Origin: Algoriphagus aquimarinus
Lineage (GTDB): Bacteria > Bacteroidota > Bacteroidia > Cytophagales > Cyclobacteriaceae
Reading direction: 5' to 3'
Length of the DNA stretch: 64,000 nt
Assembly: GCF_900112005.1 (NCBI RefSeq)
Contig: NZ_FOKK01000003.1
Coordinates: forward strand, 186,001-250,000
Positions within the stretch are counted from its first letter, which is position 1. Each line of letters begins with the position of its first letter. Both the position numbers and the translations under genes were made by a program. Below, one piece after another: positions 8,181-17,704 of the stretch. Under the pieces are notes generated by a model, which was given only the letters and a program-made list of their open reading frames with translations, was not told where the DNA came from and did not search any database.

Positions 8181-8368
8181 TTTGATTTTATAGAAGTAAT
8201 CGAGAAAGGAGTGGGATTGTTTAAAATATTTTTGAGCGATGTGATGGTTTCTTGCGGATTTGAGGTAATGATTTCCCGTAGATTATTGCCGATTTTATGT
8301 ACCAATTTCAATAAAAGAATCAGCGCTGATCAGCGATATTTGTCATCGCCTATCTGCGGGATTAATCC

Positions 8369-11300
8369 TTAAAATTTCCCTTCTTCCAGCATTCTGATCT
8401 TTCTTTCCCGATCTAGCGAGTCTAGCCGTTCTTCGATGTTATCCAGTTTGATCGGTTTCCATTCTTCTTTGTTTTCAAACTGATAGCGCAAGAAATCATC
8501 CTGATCATTGATCATCAGTTTCTCTTTTTTCTTTCTTGTTATTTTCTTGAAAAGCTCTGAAAATGAATTGAAGGATACATTTTGAGAAACAGAAACTCCG
8601 TAAGTTGATACGTTTTTGGAGAGAGAGAGAGAGGTGAACGTATTGAAGTTGTTTCGGTTGAAAACCCGCATTCTATAGACTCCATCTTCGGTAAGCATGT
8701 ATTCCGCCTGCCAATCTCCAATGATGGAATTAGCATCGGCATTGCCACGATTATCAGTGAATCCACCATCTCTAGATACACGCAAACGACCATCCAAGAA
8801 TGTATAAGCAACACTTAGCTGGAAGGTTTCCAGGGCATTTTGATCCAACGTGGCAACGTCGAGATCTACCTCTAGATTTTTGTCCACCTGACCCAAGAAG
8901 CTATTGAGCTGGGATGATAGTAATTGTCCCAAACTTGAGGAGATATTGGAAACACCTGAGAACTGTCCTTCTGGAGAAAATGAGCGGGTCATGATGACAG
9001 AGAAAACCTGTCGGTTCATCTCTTGCTCATCATTTGCGATCTTGTTTTGAAAAGAAGAAATAGTTGTCTGCGTTTCCCCGCTGCTTGGGAATTCGGTGAA
9101 ATCAAAGCCAAAAGAAATGTCTGGAGACAGCAGTTCCCCATCTAAGTTCAACAATACTTTCACTGGATATCGTCGGCTGGAAGTTGAACTTTCAGTTTGA
9201 GAGGTTACCGTGGAGGCAAGTAGAGGTTGTAGTGATACTGTCTCTGTGTATTCTGCTGAGATATCCATGATGCCGGCGTATGGATCTCCATACCAGGTGA
9301 TACGTCCGCCAGGCTTGATGTTGAATTGCTTTTTCACCACGTTATAGAGTGAGAAGTTGTACTTGCCTTCCGTGATCTCGTAGGTACCATTCAGCGTGAA
9401 ATTGCCCTGAGTATCTATGTTCATGGTCAATACACCTCGACCACGACCTGAGATTCCTTCTTCAGTTCTTGGGTCAATAATGATCTCTGCATAAGCATCA
9501 GGAGTGATATCTAGCACGAAATTCATCCGCACATTCTCCAATTCCAGTCTATTCACTTCCTCTGCGATTTGTTTGATTCTTACCGTATCCTGGATGTTGA
9601 TCATATGTATGAAATCCTCCTGAGCTTGAGTACTGCTATTATTCAATGGGATGAAAATCTGCGTATTTGGCTGACTAGTAGCGCGGGCATTGATATCTAG
9701 GTTTTTGGTTGTTCCGATTACCGAAGCCGTTCCTGTGACGAAGGCAGTGCCATAGAAAGTTTCATTATCATTATCGGTGGTATTCATCACCTGCAGATTA
9801 TTGAGGTTGGCTCTTATGTCCAATCTAATGTCGTTAAAACCTCGATGAAACACTCCACCGCTAAGTGTAGCATTATGACCATATAGGTCTTTGAGTTCTA
9901 ATTGTTGGAAACTGACTTGTGTAGGTTTGAAGAGTATATTTCCGTTTAGAAGATAGGTGGTCTTGAGATAGTTTACTGTAAATCTGCCATTGTTTAATTT
10001 ACCTGTTCCATCAATTTGAGGTTCTGCCATGGTGCCTTTCAAATCCATTTTACCTGATACAGTACCGCCCATGCTAGAGAGGTAATTGGATAAAAATGGT
10101 TCTAGTATCACCAAACTTGCATCGTTTAGTGATGCTTTCATGTCCAACTCTTGATTTTCCACCAGCATAAAGCCATTAAGGTCAATCGTCTTTTTCCCTT
10201 GGTTTACATTGGACATGGAGATATTTAGCCTTTCCAAATCCAGGTTAGCTTTTGCACTCATATCGCCAATCGGAAACTTGTTGATAGCAAATTGATCAAG
10301 TGTGAATTCTCCTTCAATCAGTGCCTTGTCAAATAGGTTTTCGAAGGAAATAGATCCGTTTGCAGTGCCATCAAAATCCTGCGGAGACAGCGTATTGAGC
10401 AAGTCAATATTTACATTGTTGATTTTAAGATTTAAGCGATCTTCTTGTTGGCGACTGACTTTTCCTTGAAGAGAAATGTATTGGCTCTCATTGTAGATTT
10501 TTAAGCTATCCACTACTATTTCGGCAGGGGTAATGGTGATTAGATTCAGAGAATCAAATTTCCATTCCCGATCAAGAACTTTTAGAGATGAGGGATCAAA
10601 AGCGAGTTGAGTGTTTTGCGCTGTAAAACGAGCTGAAGCATTGATTCTAGCCGCACTTTGGGTAGAGTCCTGATCCAGCGTCAGGTTGATATCCATTTCA
10701 TCCTTATCCCAGATAGCCTCAAATCCGAAATTGGTAAACTGTATGGATTTTCCTATTTCCTGTGTTTTGGAGTACACGTAGAATGAGGCTAGAATATCCG
10801 GGCTATTGATAAGCTTGGAAGTGTTAAAGTCAATATTGATGTTCTGGGCTGAGTTATTTTTATATTTAAGTGTGTCAATGCTGGTGAAGAAGTTGAAGAT
10901 GGTATTTTCTTGGGTTTGATAGAAAGCACCTTCCAAAACCATGTTTTTTGAAAGACTTAGATCTGGTTCAAAAAGTTGAACAATAGGATTGATATTAATT
11001 AAACGCAGGTTAAGATCGAGGTTGTAGATTTCAGAGAAATCCCTTTCGAGATCAGCAATCGGTTGCTCTTCATTTAAGATAATGGCTATGTATTGCTGGA
11101 CCAAAATATCTAGATCCCGGCCCATTTGCTCCAGGTTAAATTGCCCCGAGGCAGCTGCAACTAAGTAGTCAGAATTAAGTGACATGGTTCGTGTGCCTCC
11201 AGCAAAAAGAGATTGGAAATTGAAATCACCAATATGTAAGTACCGGTCTAGGTAGCCGACTTCAATATTTCTGAACCTTGCAATGCCTTGAATATCATCA

Positions 11301-12976
11301 AGCTTAATTCCTTTGGTATCAATGATTAGATTTCCACTGATGAACGTAGCTTTTTCTGTGAAATTCAATCGATCTAGAAAAGCTGTATCGATCTGTAGAT
11401 TCATCTGCACTGAGTCAGTTGATTCTCGGAGATTTACCAGACCATTTGCGGCAATCTTCAGATTTGGATCTGTGACTTTGATGTTTCCTTTGAAGAGATC
11501 CCGTCCATAGGTTGCATCCGTTTTAATGTTGGTGTAGTCGTAGTTATTGAAACCAAATCTTGTGACATCTGCATCCACGTCGAGTAGGAGGTTGTCTATT
11601 GAATTACCTTTGGTGTTTACATGGCCTTTAAGACTGACTTTCTGAAAGGACTCTCTGTCTCCCACAATAACTCCCAAATCGAGATTTTTTGTTGTGATAT
11701 TAGAAACAGTGGTAGGCAAACCTTCTACTAAATCAAAATTCACTCGGCCTACAATGTCTCCAATGGAGGTTTTAAATTCTCCATTGGTATCGAAGCGATG
11801 TAAATAGCCCGCGAAATCTGCAGTTAGGCGGACGGTGTTGAATTTGTTGATTTGTGCAGATACATTGCTAGGCAGATAAGGAGCAAGGTCTCTGGAAAAG
11901 ATGGTTGAGTTTTTAAGCGAAAGATTGATGTAGGTATCATCGATATTCGGCAAGCCATCCAATCTGAAAGCTCCAAAAATCGCTGTCTTTTCACCTATTC
12001 TGATCAGTAGTTCTTCTGAGCGGATATCTGATACAGGACCGGATACTTTTCCTGAAAGGTAAATTTCATCATCAATGTCTGGCAAAGAAGAAGCGAATAG
12101 TTTCAAGTCTCCCAGGTGCAATTTGGTTTCATCCATATTGGTGATGATGACAACCTCTTCTACGAAATTAGAAAACGCTGCAGGTGTGGCATATTCAAAT
12201 CGAAGGAAATTTTTGATGTGACTGTTATCAGATTTCAAGCTGAGCTTATCAAATTCCAAGAATTCAGGCCCGTACTTCATGTCCGTTTTGAGCTCTTTGA
12301 TCTCAAAGCCTGAAGTCAGTTCTGTTCCAGTCAACATTTTAATGTCAGCTCCAATCTCAGGCCCTTCCAGATAAAAGTTTTCTGCATTTAGTGTTATATC
12401 TGAAAATCGTAGCTTGTTGTAATCCAGTCCTTTGGTGATTGCATCAGTGATTACATTGACGAGAAATATTTCAGATTTTCTGAGTTCAACAGTGTTAATT
12501 TTGAACTGAGTTGGCCCACTTGAAGTAGCGCTAGTACTGAACATATCAGCTAACTCTTCTATCCAGATATTGATATTCATTGCAGAATCCCCTTCATGCG
12601 TAAGCATGTGCAGCTTAGCATTTTCCATCCGGACGGCATTGATGGTGGTGATGCCAGGAGGAATCAGCGATAACAGTTCAAAGTCAGCATTAATCTTTTT
12701 GGCGCCGATCATCAAGCTATCCCGATGATCTCGGATCACTACATTCTCTAAGACTAGCGCATCCCACCAGGTAATTCGAATTTTTCCTATTTCTGTATGA
12801 AAAGTTGAATTTTTATTGAGAATACCTGTTACAGTGTCGATTGCTTTATTCTGAACCCAAGTGATCTGTAGTGTAAGAGCTACTATTATAAGTAGCATGA
12901 CAAGCGAAAAGACGATCCATAGTAGGATCCGAAACGCTTTGTGCAAAAAATCCGTAACTTTCGCGTTCTTTTCCAA
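8369..12976 (-). CDS. tamB: TamB-family translocation/assembly module protein
   Basis: 1535 residues. There is one N-terminal transmembrane helix (about residues 14-36), then a very long run of amphipathic beta strands, and a C-terminal TamB (DUF490) domain over roughly the last 450 residues. TamB-like proteins span the periplasm and move lipids or help assemble outer-membrane proteins. The start codon is TTG at 12974-12976: a TAA stands two codons upstream and the next Met would cut into the membrane helix. Its first base position, 12976, is also the first base of the divergent tsaD ATG. A short Lys/Glu-rich tail follows the domain. Confidence 0.9.
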   Translation of the reverse strand: MEKNAKVTDFLHKAFRILLWIVFSLVMLLIIVALTLQITWVQNKAIDTVTGILNKNSTFHTEIGKIRITWWDALVLENVVIRDHRDSLMIGAKKINADFELLSLIPPGITTINAVRMENAKLHMLTHEGDSAMNINIWIEELADMFSTSATSSGPTQFKINTVELRKSEIFLVNVITDAITKGLDYNKLRFSDITLNAENFYLEGPEIGADIKMLTGTELTSGFEIKELKTDMKYGPEFLEFDKLSLKSDNSHIKNFLRFEYATPAAFSNFVEEVVIITNMDETKLHLGDLKLFASSLPDIDDEIYLSGKVSGPVSDIRSEELLIRIGEKTAIFGAFRLDGLPNIDDTYINLSLKNSTIFSRDLAPYLPSNVSAQINKFNTVRLTADFAGYLHRFDTNGEFKTSIGDIVGRVNFDLVEGLPTTVSNITTKNLDLGVIVGDRESFQKVSLKGHVNTKGNSIDNLLLDVDADVTRFGFNNYDYTNIKTDATYGRDLFKGNIKVTDPNLKIAANGLVNLRESTDSVQMNLQIDTAFLDRLNFTEKATFISGNLIIDTKGIKLDDIQGIARFRNIEVGYLDRYLHIGDFNFQSLFAGGTRTMSLNSDYLVAAASGQFNLEQMGRDLDILVQQYIAIILNEEQPIADLERDFSEIYNLDLNLRLININPIVQLFEPDLSLSKNMVLEGAFYQTQENTIFNFFTSIDTLKYKNNSAQNINIDFNTSKLINSPDILASFYVYSKTQEIGKSIQFTNFGFEAIWDKDEMDINLTLDQDSTQSAARINASARFTAQNTQLAFDPSSLKVLDREWKFDSLNLITITPAEIVVDSLKIYNESQYISLQGKVSRQQEDRLNLKINNVNIDLLNTLSPQDFDGTANGSISFENLFDKALIEGEFTLDQFAINKFPIGDMSAKANLDLERLNISMSNVNQGKKTIDLNGFMLVENQELDMKASLNDASLVILEPFLSNYLSSMGGTVSGKMDLKGTMAEPQIDGTGKLNNGRFTVNYLKTTYLLNGNILFKPTQVSFQQLELKDLYGHNATLSGGVFHRGFNDIRLDIRANLNNLQVMNTTDNDNETFYGTAFVTGTASVIGTTKNLDINARATSQPNTQIFIPLNNSSTQAQEDFIHMINIQDTVRIKQIAEEVNRLELENVRMNFVLDITPDAYAEIIIDPRTEEGISGRGRGVLTMNIDTQGNFTLNGTYEITEGKYNFSLYNVVKKQFNIKPGGRITWYGDPYAGIMDISAEYTETVSLQPLLASTVTSQTESSTSSRRYPVKVLLNLDGELLSPDISFGFDFTEFPSSGETQTTISSFQNKIANDEQEMNRQVFSVIMTRSFSPEGQFSGVSNISSSLGQLLSSQLNSFLGQVDKNLEVDLDVATLDQNALETFQLSVAYTFLDGRLRVSRDGGFTDNRGNADANSIIGDWQAEYMLTEDGVYRMRVFNRNNFNTFTSLSLSKNVSTYGVSVSQNVSFNSFSELFKKITRKKKEKLMINDQDDFLRYQFENKEEWKPIKLDNIEERLDSLDRERKIRMLEEGKF

Positions 12977-13989
12977 TGGTTACCAACGATATCTTTATTC
13001 TAGCAATTGAATCCTCGTGTGACGAGACCTCTGCCTCTGTAATAGCTGACGGCAAAGTACTTAATAATATTGTCGCCACACAATCTGTACACGAAAAATA
13101 TGGGGGTGTAGTTCCGGAGCTCGCATCGCGCGCGCATCAGGAAAACCTTATCCCTGTTGTTCAGGAGGCTATTTTGACCTCGGGGATTTCTAAGTCTCAA
13201 CTTTCAGCAATCGCTTTCACACGTGGACCAGGTCTAATGGGATCCTTGCTTGTAGGAGTGAGTTTTGCCAAGGCATTTGCCTATTCCTTAAATATTCCAC
13301 TGATAGAAGTGAATCATATGAATGCGCACATTTTGGCACATTTTATTGAGGATCCAAAGCCAAATTTTCCTTTCATTTGCTTGACAGTGAGCGGTGGACA
13401 CACGCAGTTAGTTTTGGTCAAAGATCCTTTGACTATGGAGGTGATCGGTGAGACACAAGATGATGCGGTGGGAGAGGCATTTGACAAAACAGCAAAATTG
13501 CTAGGCTTACCTTATCCTGGTGGTCCGCTTATTGATAAATATGCCAAGCTTGGTAATCCTAAAGCTTTTCAATTTCCAATCACCAGAATGCCGGAGTTGA
13601 ATTATTCCTTTAGCGGGATCAAGACGGCAGTACTTTATTTTCTTCGTGATCAGTTGAAGGAAAACCCGAAATTTATTGAAGAGAATTTAGCTGATCTTTG
13701 CGCCAGTGTACAATATTCGCTTGTGGAAATGTTGCTGATCAAATTGAAGTTGGCGGTGAAGGAGTATGGGGTGAAAGAGGTCGCCATTGCTGGAGGCGTA
13801 TCTGCCAACTCAGGATTGAGAGATACGTTGACTAAGCTGGCTAAGGAAAGAGGCTGGAACCTGTACATTCCAAAATTCGAATACTGTACAGACAACGCCG
13901 CCATGATTGCCATGGCAGCGCATTTTAAATACCTAAAAGGAGAATTCTCATCTATGGATGTGACTCCTCTCGCAAAAATGAAAATCTAA
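12976..13989 (+). CDS. tsaD: tRNA N6-adenosine threonylcarbamoyltransferase
   Basis: 337 residues, the usual length. It opens with ILAIESSCDETSASVI, and carries the metal ligands His114 and His118 in NHMNAH, the SGGHTQL loop and the C-terminal AGGVSANSGLR and DNAAMIAMA segments. It transfers the threonylcarbamoyl group to A37 of ANN-decoding tRNAs with TsaB and TsaE. The ATG at 12976 is the only sensible start and shares its A with the tamB TTG start on the other strand, so the promoter must lie inside tamB. smpB follows after 2 bases, forming an operon. Confidence 0.96.
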   Translation: MVTNDIFILAIESSCDETSASVIADGKVLNNIVATQSVHEKYGGVVPELASRAHQENLIPVVQEAILTSGISKSQLSAIAFTRGPGLMGSLLVGVSFAKAFAYSLNIPLIEVNHMNAHILAHFIEDPKPNFPFICLTVSGGHTQLVLVKDPLTMEVIGETQDDAVGEAFDKTAKLLGLPYPGGPLIDKYAKLGNPKAFQFPITRMPELNYSFSGIKTAVLYFLRDQLKENPKFIEENLADLCASVQYSLVEMLLIKLKLAVKEYGVKEVAIAGGVSANSGLRDTLTKLAKERGWNLYIPKFEYCTDNAAMIAMAAHFKYLKGEFSSMDVTPLAKMKI

Positions 13990-13991
13990 GC

Positions 13992-14459
13992 ATGGCTAAG
14001 GATAATAAGTTTGACAAAGTCATCAACATAAAGAATAGAAAGGCAAGTTTTCAGTTTGAATTCGTGGATACCTATGTGGCAGGTATGGTGCTGAAAGGCA
14101 CTGAGATCAAGTCTATCCGCGAAGCAAAAGTGTCGTTGACTGAAGCGTTCTGCATTTTTCTGGACGGAGAGCTTTACGTTCGGCAGATGCACATATCACC
14201 ATACTCCATGGCAGCTAGCTACAATCACGTAGCGATACGTGATAGAAAGCTGCTTCTGAATAAGAAAGAACTTGATAAACTCGAAACTAAGTCACAGGAA
14301 AAAGGGCTGACTATCATTCCTGTTCGTATATTTATCAATGACCGAGGGATGGCGAAAATGGAAATTGCGCTTGGACGAGGTAAGAAAACTCAAGATAAAA
14401 GACAGGACCTGAAAGAAAAAGATGCAAAAAGAGAAATCCAGCGAATGGCCTTTGATTGA
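13992..14459 (+). CDS. smpB: SsrA-binding protein SmpB
   Basis: 155 residues with the full SmpB fold: NRKASFQFEFVDTYVAG, then GTEIKSIREAKVSL, and YNHVAIRDRKLLL, ending in the basic tail rich in Lys, Arg and Asp that enters the mRNA channel. It brings tmRNA to stalled ribosomes for trans-translation. It begins 2 bases after tsaD and its last 38 bases overlap the start given for the next gene. The tmRNA gene itself is not in the window. Confidence 0.96.
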   Translation: MAKDNKFDKVINIKNRKASFQFEFVDTYVAGMVLKGTEIKSIREAKVSLTEAFCIFLDGELYVRQMHISPYSMAASYNHVAIRDRKLLLNKKELDKLETKSQEKGLTIIPVRIFINDRGMAKMEIALGRGKKTQDKRQDLKEKDAKREIQRMAFD

Positions 14460-15219
14460 CGCTTTTGGGATCTGCAGGCAAACAATTTTACCCCTTTATC
14501 GCAGACCCACTTTTGATTCCGCACTGGTTACGCAGTTACTTTTTGGCGAATGCTATCAGACGATAGCAATGACCTCGGATCAGCAATGGTTCAAAATACT
14601 TCATGAAGACACGGGAAACCAGGGCTGGATTACTACGCAGTCACTCAAGGAAATCCCGAAGAACGACTATTACAAATTTCTCAATAATGATTTTCAAGTT
14701 GTCACCAGTCCGATCGCAGCTATAGAATATCTTGGCTCCAACCTTTATTTGCTTCCGGGCAGTAGGCTCCATTTCTCCGACTTGGAGCTTTTTAATTGGC
14801 AGGATCACTTAGGGTTTACAGGCTCGATACGTAGTCATTCGGTAAAAGCCAAAAGAGAGGAGTTGATAGATATTGCACTTAAGTATGTCAATTCACCCTA
14901 TCAGGCAGGAGGAAGGAGTATTTTTGGACTCGATGAGCATCAGGCATTTGAGTTGATTTTTAATATTGCTGGCTATTCGTGGAAGTCTGGAAAAATTCCT
15001 GGTGGAAAAATTGATCCCGAACTCGTTTTGCCAGGTGATTTATTTATTTTCAGGGAGTTAGAGAAAAAGCAAGTCAAATATGCCTTGTATCTTGGAGCGG
15101 AAGAAGTATTTTGGATGGACAATCGAATAAAAGTTTCTGACTTGAGTGAATGGGAAGCCTTCTTACGGAATAGTAAGGATAAACTCATTGAGTTAGAAAC
15201 TCGATCAATAATTAGTTAA
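14422..15219 (+). CDS. SH3 + NlpC/P60-like protein with lost catalytic residues
   Basis: 265 residues from ATG 14422. An alternative TTG at 14452 would cut the overlap with smpB to 8 bases and begin just before AFGICRQTILPLYRRP, where relatives start; both are possible. The N-terminal half is a bacterial SH3 pair of strands (QLLFGECYQTI, WFKILHED), and the C-terminal half has the NlpC/P60 frame (YVNSPYQAGGRSIFGLD, then PGDLFIF). In active enzymes the Asp is followed by Cys-Ser-Gly; here Asp171 is followed by Glu-His-Gln. The usual His before GIYLG is also absent (Lys219 by eye). It is therefore probably a pseudoenzyme that binds peptide without cutting. No clear signal peptide. Confidence 0.8.
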   Translation: MQKEKSSEWPLIDAFGICRQTILPLYRRPTFDSALVTQLLFGECYQTIAMTSDQQWFKILHEDTGNQGWITTQSLKEIPKNDYYKFLNNDFQVVTSPIAAIEYLGSNLYLLPGSRLHFSDLELFNWQDHLGFTGSIRSHSVKAKREELIDIALKYVNSPYQAGGRSIFGLDEHQAFELIFNIAGYSWKSGKIPGGKIDPELVLPGDLFIFRELEKKQVKYALYLGAEEVFWMDNRIKVSDLSEWEAFLRNSKDKLIELETRSIIS

Positions 15220-15222
15220 CAC

Positions 15223-15732
15223 ATGGAAAAACGGGTATTGGTATTGAATTTAGATCATTCTCCCGTGGCGGTAGTCTCTCCACAAAAAGCCATCGTGTTG
15301 CTAATGTTGGAAAAGGCAAATTGCTTATCCGTCTATGAACTTCTGCAGATCCGTACAGTAAGTCGTAGTTTCGAATATCCTGCTGTGATTTGTTTGAATA
15401 ATTACAAAAACATCCCTTTCCGAGGAGTACTTCTTAATCGTGTTAATCTATTTCGAAGAGATCGTGGTGAATGCCAGTATTGCGGGAGCAGAAGACAACT
15501 CACCATTGATCATGTGATCCCACGATCCAAAGGAGGGAAGTCCAACTGGACGAACTTGACAACAGCCTGTCATAGATGCAATGTGTTGAAGGGCGACAAA
15601 AGTCCTGAGCAAGCTGGTCTAACTATACAAACGCAGCCGTTTAAACCTACATTAGCTCATTTTTTATCTGAATATGCAGAAAGACAAGCAGAGGAATGGT
15701 TGCCTTTTTTGAATTCTAGATTAGTGCAGTAA
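15223..15732 (+). CDS. HNH endonuclease family protein
   Basis: 169 residues. The zinc-bound HNH core spans about residues 80-125: Cys84-x-x-Cys87 (ECQYCG), LTIDHVIPRSKGG with His97, WTNLTTAC and a second pair CHRC. The N-terminal part (VLVLNLDHSPVAVV) is the one found in a widespread, chromosomally encoded Bacteroidota and cyanobacterial HNH family whose role is unknown. It begins 3 bases after the previous gene and so ends the tsaD-smpB operon. There is no sign of an associated phage or intron. Confidence 0.88.
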   Translation: MEKRVLVLNLDHSPVAVVSPQKAIVLLMLEKANCLSVYELLQIRTVSRSFEYPAVICLNNYKNIPFRGVLLNRVNLFRRDRGECQYCGSRRQLTIDHVIPRSKGGKSNWTNLTTACHRCNVLKGDKSPEQAGLTIQTQPFKPTLAHFLSEYAERQAEEWLPFLNSRLVQ

Positions 15733-15807
15733 GAAGTCAGCGCTAACTTTTGATTTCAAATTTCAAAGGCTTTCCTTTTGTGGCAAAATAATTGCCTTTC
15801 TTTGAAT

Positions 15808-16242
15808 ATGTATCTTTCGATTATCCCCACTCTTTTATTGGCGTTTGTGCTTCAAACCAGCCAAATCAAATTCGAGCAACTTATTGGTACTTGGCAATTG
15901 GTTCACTTTGAGGCTATGGATGACCTTAGAAATTCACCTCAATACAAGAATTCTAATGCAGCTATGCGAGGAGGTATCGAGTATAAAATTAAAAATAGAC
16001 TTGAAAATACCGTCTATGAATTTATCCCCGGAGATACATTGAAATATACAGACTACGTGAAACAAGAAGTAGTGCAGAAGGAAGCCAAAGTAGAAATCAG
16101 CAGCGATAATATGTTGATAATTCATACAGGAGCAGAGACCAGAAAAGCCAAAATTGTAGAATTTGATAACGCCCGAATGGTGTTGGAACCAGTCAGTAAT
16201 AATCCTGGATCCGGTAAACTGGTTTTCGAAAGAATTAAATAA
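15808..16242 (+). CDS. Secreted lipocalin-like protein
   Basis: 144 residues. An upstream TTG at 15778 is open, but the ATG at 15808 directly starts a signal peptide (MYLSIIPTLLLAFVLQTSQ) and is preferred. The mature part has the pattern of small lipocalin-like beta barrels of the Bacteroidota: LIGTWQLVHFEA near the start, followed by regular strands and a C-terminal LVFERIK. Ligand and role are unknown. It stands 75 bases after the HNH gene. Confidence 0.65.
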   Translation: MYLSIIPTLLLAFVLQTSQIKFEQLIGTWQLVHFEAMDDLRNSPQYKNSNAAMRGGIEYKIKNRLENTVYEFIPGDTLKYTDYVKQEVVQKEAKVEISSDNMLIIHTGAETRKAKIVEFDNARMVLEPVSNNPGSGKLVFERIK

Positions 16243-16659
16243 TATTTTTTATCCGCAATTTGCACAGAGTTTTCGCCGAAATCACAAGTGTATTTGTTAG
16301 CTCTTCTTTAATTTCATCCTAGTCACAGTTCGTGTATTTAGAATGGCTAGTATATGCTCCAATTTTTAACTTCGAGCGTTAGTTAGTGTCGCAGAAACAG
16401 CTAGATAATTTTCTTTTCTAAAATTATTAGATATTATACCTACGTTTTTAACACGTTCATTAAATGAGCTGGAATGGAGAATAGTTATCTCTAATTCCTC
16501 CTTTTACTGAGCAATCGATTTGCTGATTTTGGGGCTTGTATTCCCCAAGCTAATTCCTTAAAACCACGATGTTAGAGTCAAAAATAGCCTTGCGAGGCGA
16601 TTTAGGCTATTGGTATGGTTTTGAACTTAATTTGATCGAACCATTAACCAATAAAAATT
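16243..16659. other. Intergenic region with two short hairpins
   Basis: No gene recognised in 417 bases. Two inverted repeats are visible: ATAATTTT/AAAATTAT at 16405-16427 (7-base loop) and TTGGGG/CCCCAA at 16529-16548 (8-base loop). The first could end transcription of the upstream gene; the promoter of the small membrane protein at 16660 must lie further right. Confidence 0.4.
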
Positions 16660-16824
16660 ATGTTACGCTGGATTTTAATTTTCTTAGTAATCGCATTGAT
16701 TGCAGCCGTTTTAGGATTTGGAGGAATAGCAGCTGGTGCAGCTTCTATCGCTCAAATCATCTTTTACATCTTCTTGGTTTTGCTTGTCATTTCCTTGATT
16801 ATGCATTTGGTGAGAAAAACCTAA
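16660..16824 (+). CDS. Small DUF1328 membrane protein (YtjA-like)
   Basis: 54 residues. The sequence begins [20 protein letters not shown] and continues [12 protein letters not shown], then a second hydrophobic stretch and a basic end (LVRKT). This is the DUF1328/UPF0391 pattern: two transmembrane helices with a Gly/Ala turn. These proteins are often produced under stress; the function is unknown. Another frame over the same bases is longer (16569-16862) but has no family features. A 416-base untranslated region precedes it and the next membrane gene follows after 105 bases. Confidence 0.85.
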   Translation: MLRWILIFLVIALIAAVLGFGGIAAGAASIAQIIFYIFLVLLVISLIMHLVRKT

Positions 16825-16929
16825 CTACCTGGTTTGACAATCAAAAAACCACTAACCACTAACCAACCAACGGTCGCACGATTCCTGAAAAAATGGATTC
16901 GTGCGACTTTAGGAATCTCAACTTGAACC

Positions 16930-17649
16930 ATGAACTCTGAGCCCAACTCCCCTTTAATTATTGAAAAAAAAACTACAAGAGGGTTTATTTTAGATAGCCT
17001 GCTACAAGGGTTTTTAATCCTTCTTCCGCTCACTATTATTCTTATCCTTCTATCTATTGTTTTCAATTTTATTTTTGGGATTGTTTCACCATTGAGTGCG
17101 GCTTTGGATCCAGGTTCTGACGATCCACACTGGCTTGTCAATGTGTTTTCACTCGCAATTTTCTGCGCTTTTATTTTTATCATTGGTGTCCTAGTTCGAA
17201 ACAAAGTAGGTAAGGTCTATTTCAAAAGTTTTGAAAAAAAATACCTAACAAAAATCCCCCTATATAATCTTATTCACCAAACTGTGTATCAGTTTGTCGG
17301 ACTGAAAAAACTGCCTTTCTCAGAAGTAGTACTCTTAGATCCTTTCAGATCAGGTACTATGATGACCGGGTTTGTCACAGATCAGATTCATGATGATCTC
17401 TATACCATTTTTGTTCCTACAGCTCCAAATCCTACCAATGGTAATATTTATCATGTACCGAAGGAGCTTATTACTTTTCTAGATACTACAACCCAAGATG
17501 CAATGCGTACAATCATGGGCATGGGAACAGGAACAGGCAATATGTTAGCTGGAATGGACTTGAAGGAAATACTAACCAAGGGAAGCAAGCAGCAAATCAA
17601 AAAAAGTCAAATCATCGATGATAGCTTGGATGCTGTGCTACCTTCTTAG
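16930..17649 (+). CDS. DUF502 family membrane protein
   Basis: 239 residues with two transmembrane segments (about residues 25-52 and 70-92) followed by a long soluble domain. Family signs are KIPLYNLIHQTVYQ, the PFSEVVLLDPFRSG stretch and the TIFVPTAPNPTNGNIYHVP segment near residue 170. The function of DUF502 proteins is not established. It follows the DUF1328 gene on the same strand, so the two small envelope genes may be co-expressed. The start ATG gives a short, polar cytoplasmic tail as in relatives. Confidence 0.88.
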   Translation: MNSEPNSPLIIEKKTTRGFILDSLLQGFLILLPLTIILILLSIVFNFIFGIVSPLSAALDPGSDDPHWLVNVFSLAIFCAFIFIIGVLVRNKVGKVYFKSFEKKYLTKIPLYNLIHQTVYQFVGLKKLPFSEVVLLDPFRSGTMMTGFVTDQIHDDLYTIFVPTAPNPTNGNIYHVPKELITFLDTTTQDAMRTIMGMGTGTGNMLAGMDLKEILTKGSKQQIKKSQIIDDSLDAVLPS

Positions 17650-17669
17650 AGAAACGAAGTACTTATTCT

Positions 17670-17695
17670 TGATCATTGAATTTTACCAATGATCA
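17670..17695. terminator. Possible two-way terminator hairpin
   Basis: A 9-bp perfect stem, TGATCATTG/CAATGATCA, with an 8-base loop lies between the convergent DUF502 and sugE genes. The T-run is short on both sides, so it may be a weak terminator. Confidence 0.4.
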
Positions 17696-17704
17696 TTTGC
17701 TCCT

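Noticed and set aside
16569-16862. 97-codon plus-strand frame
   Set aside because: Covers the DUF1328 gene in a different frame and has no membrane pattern of its own.
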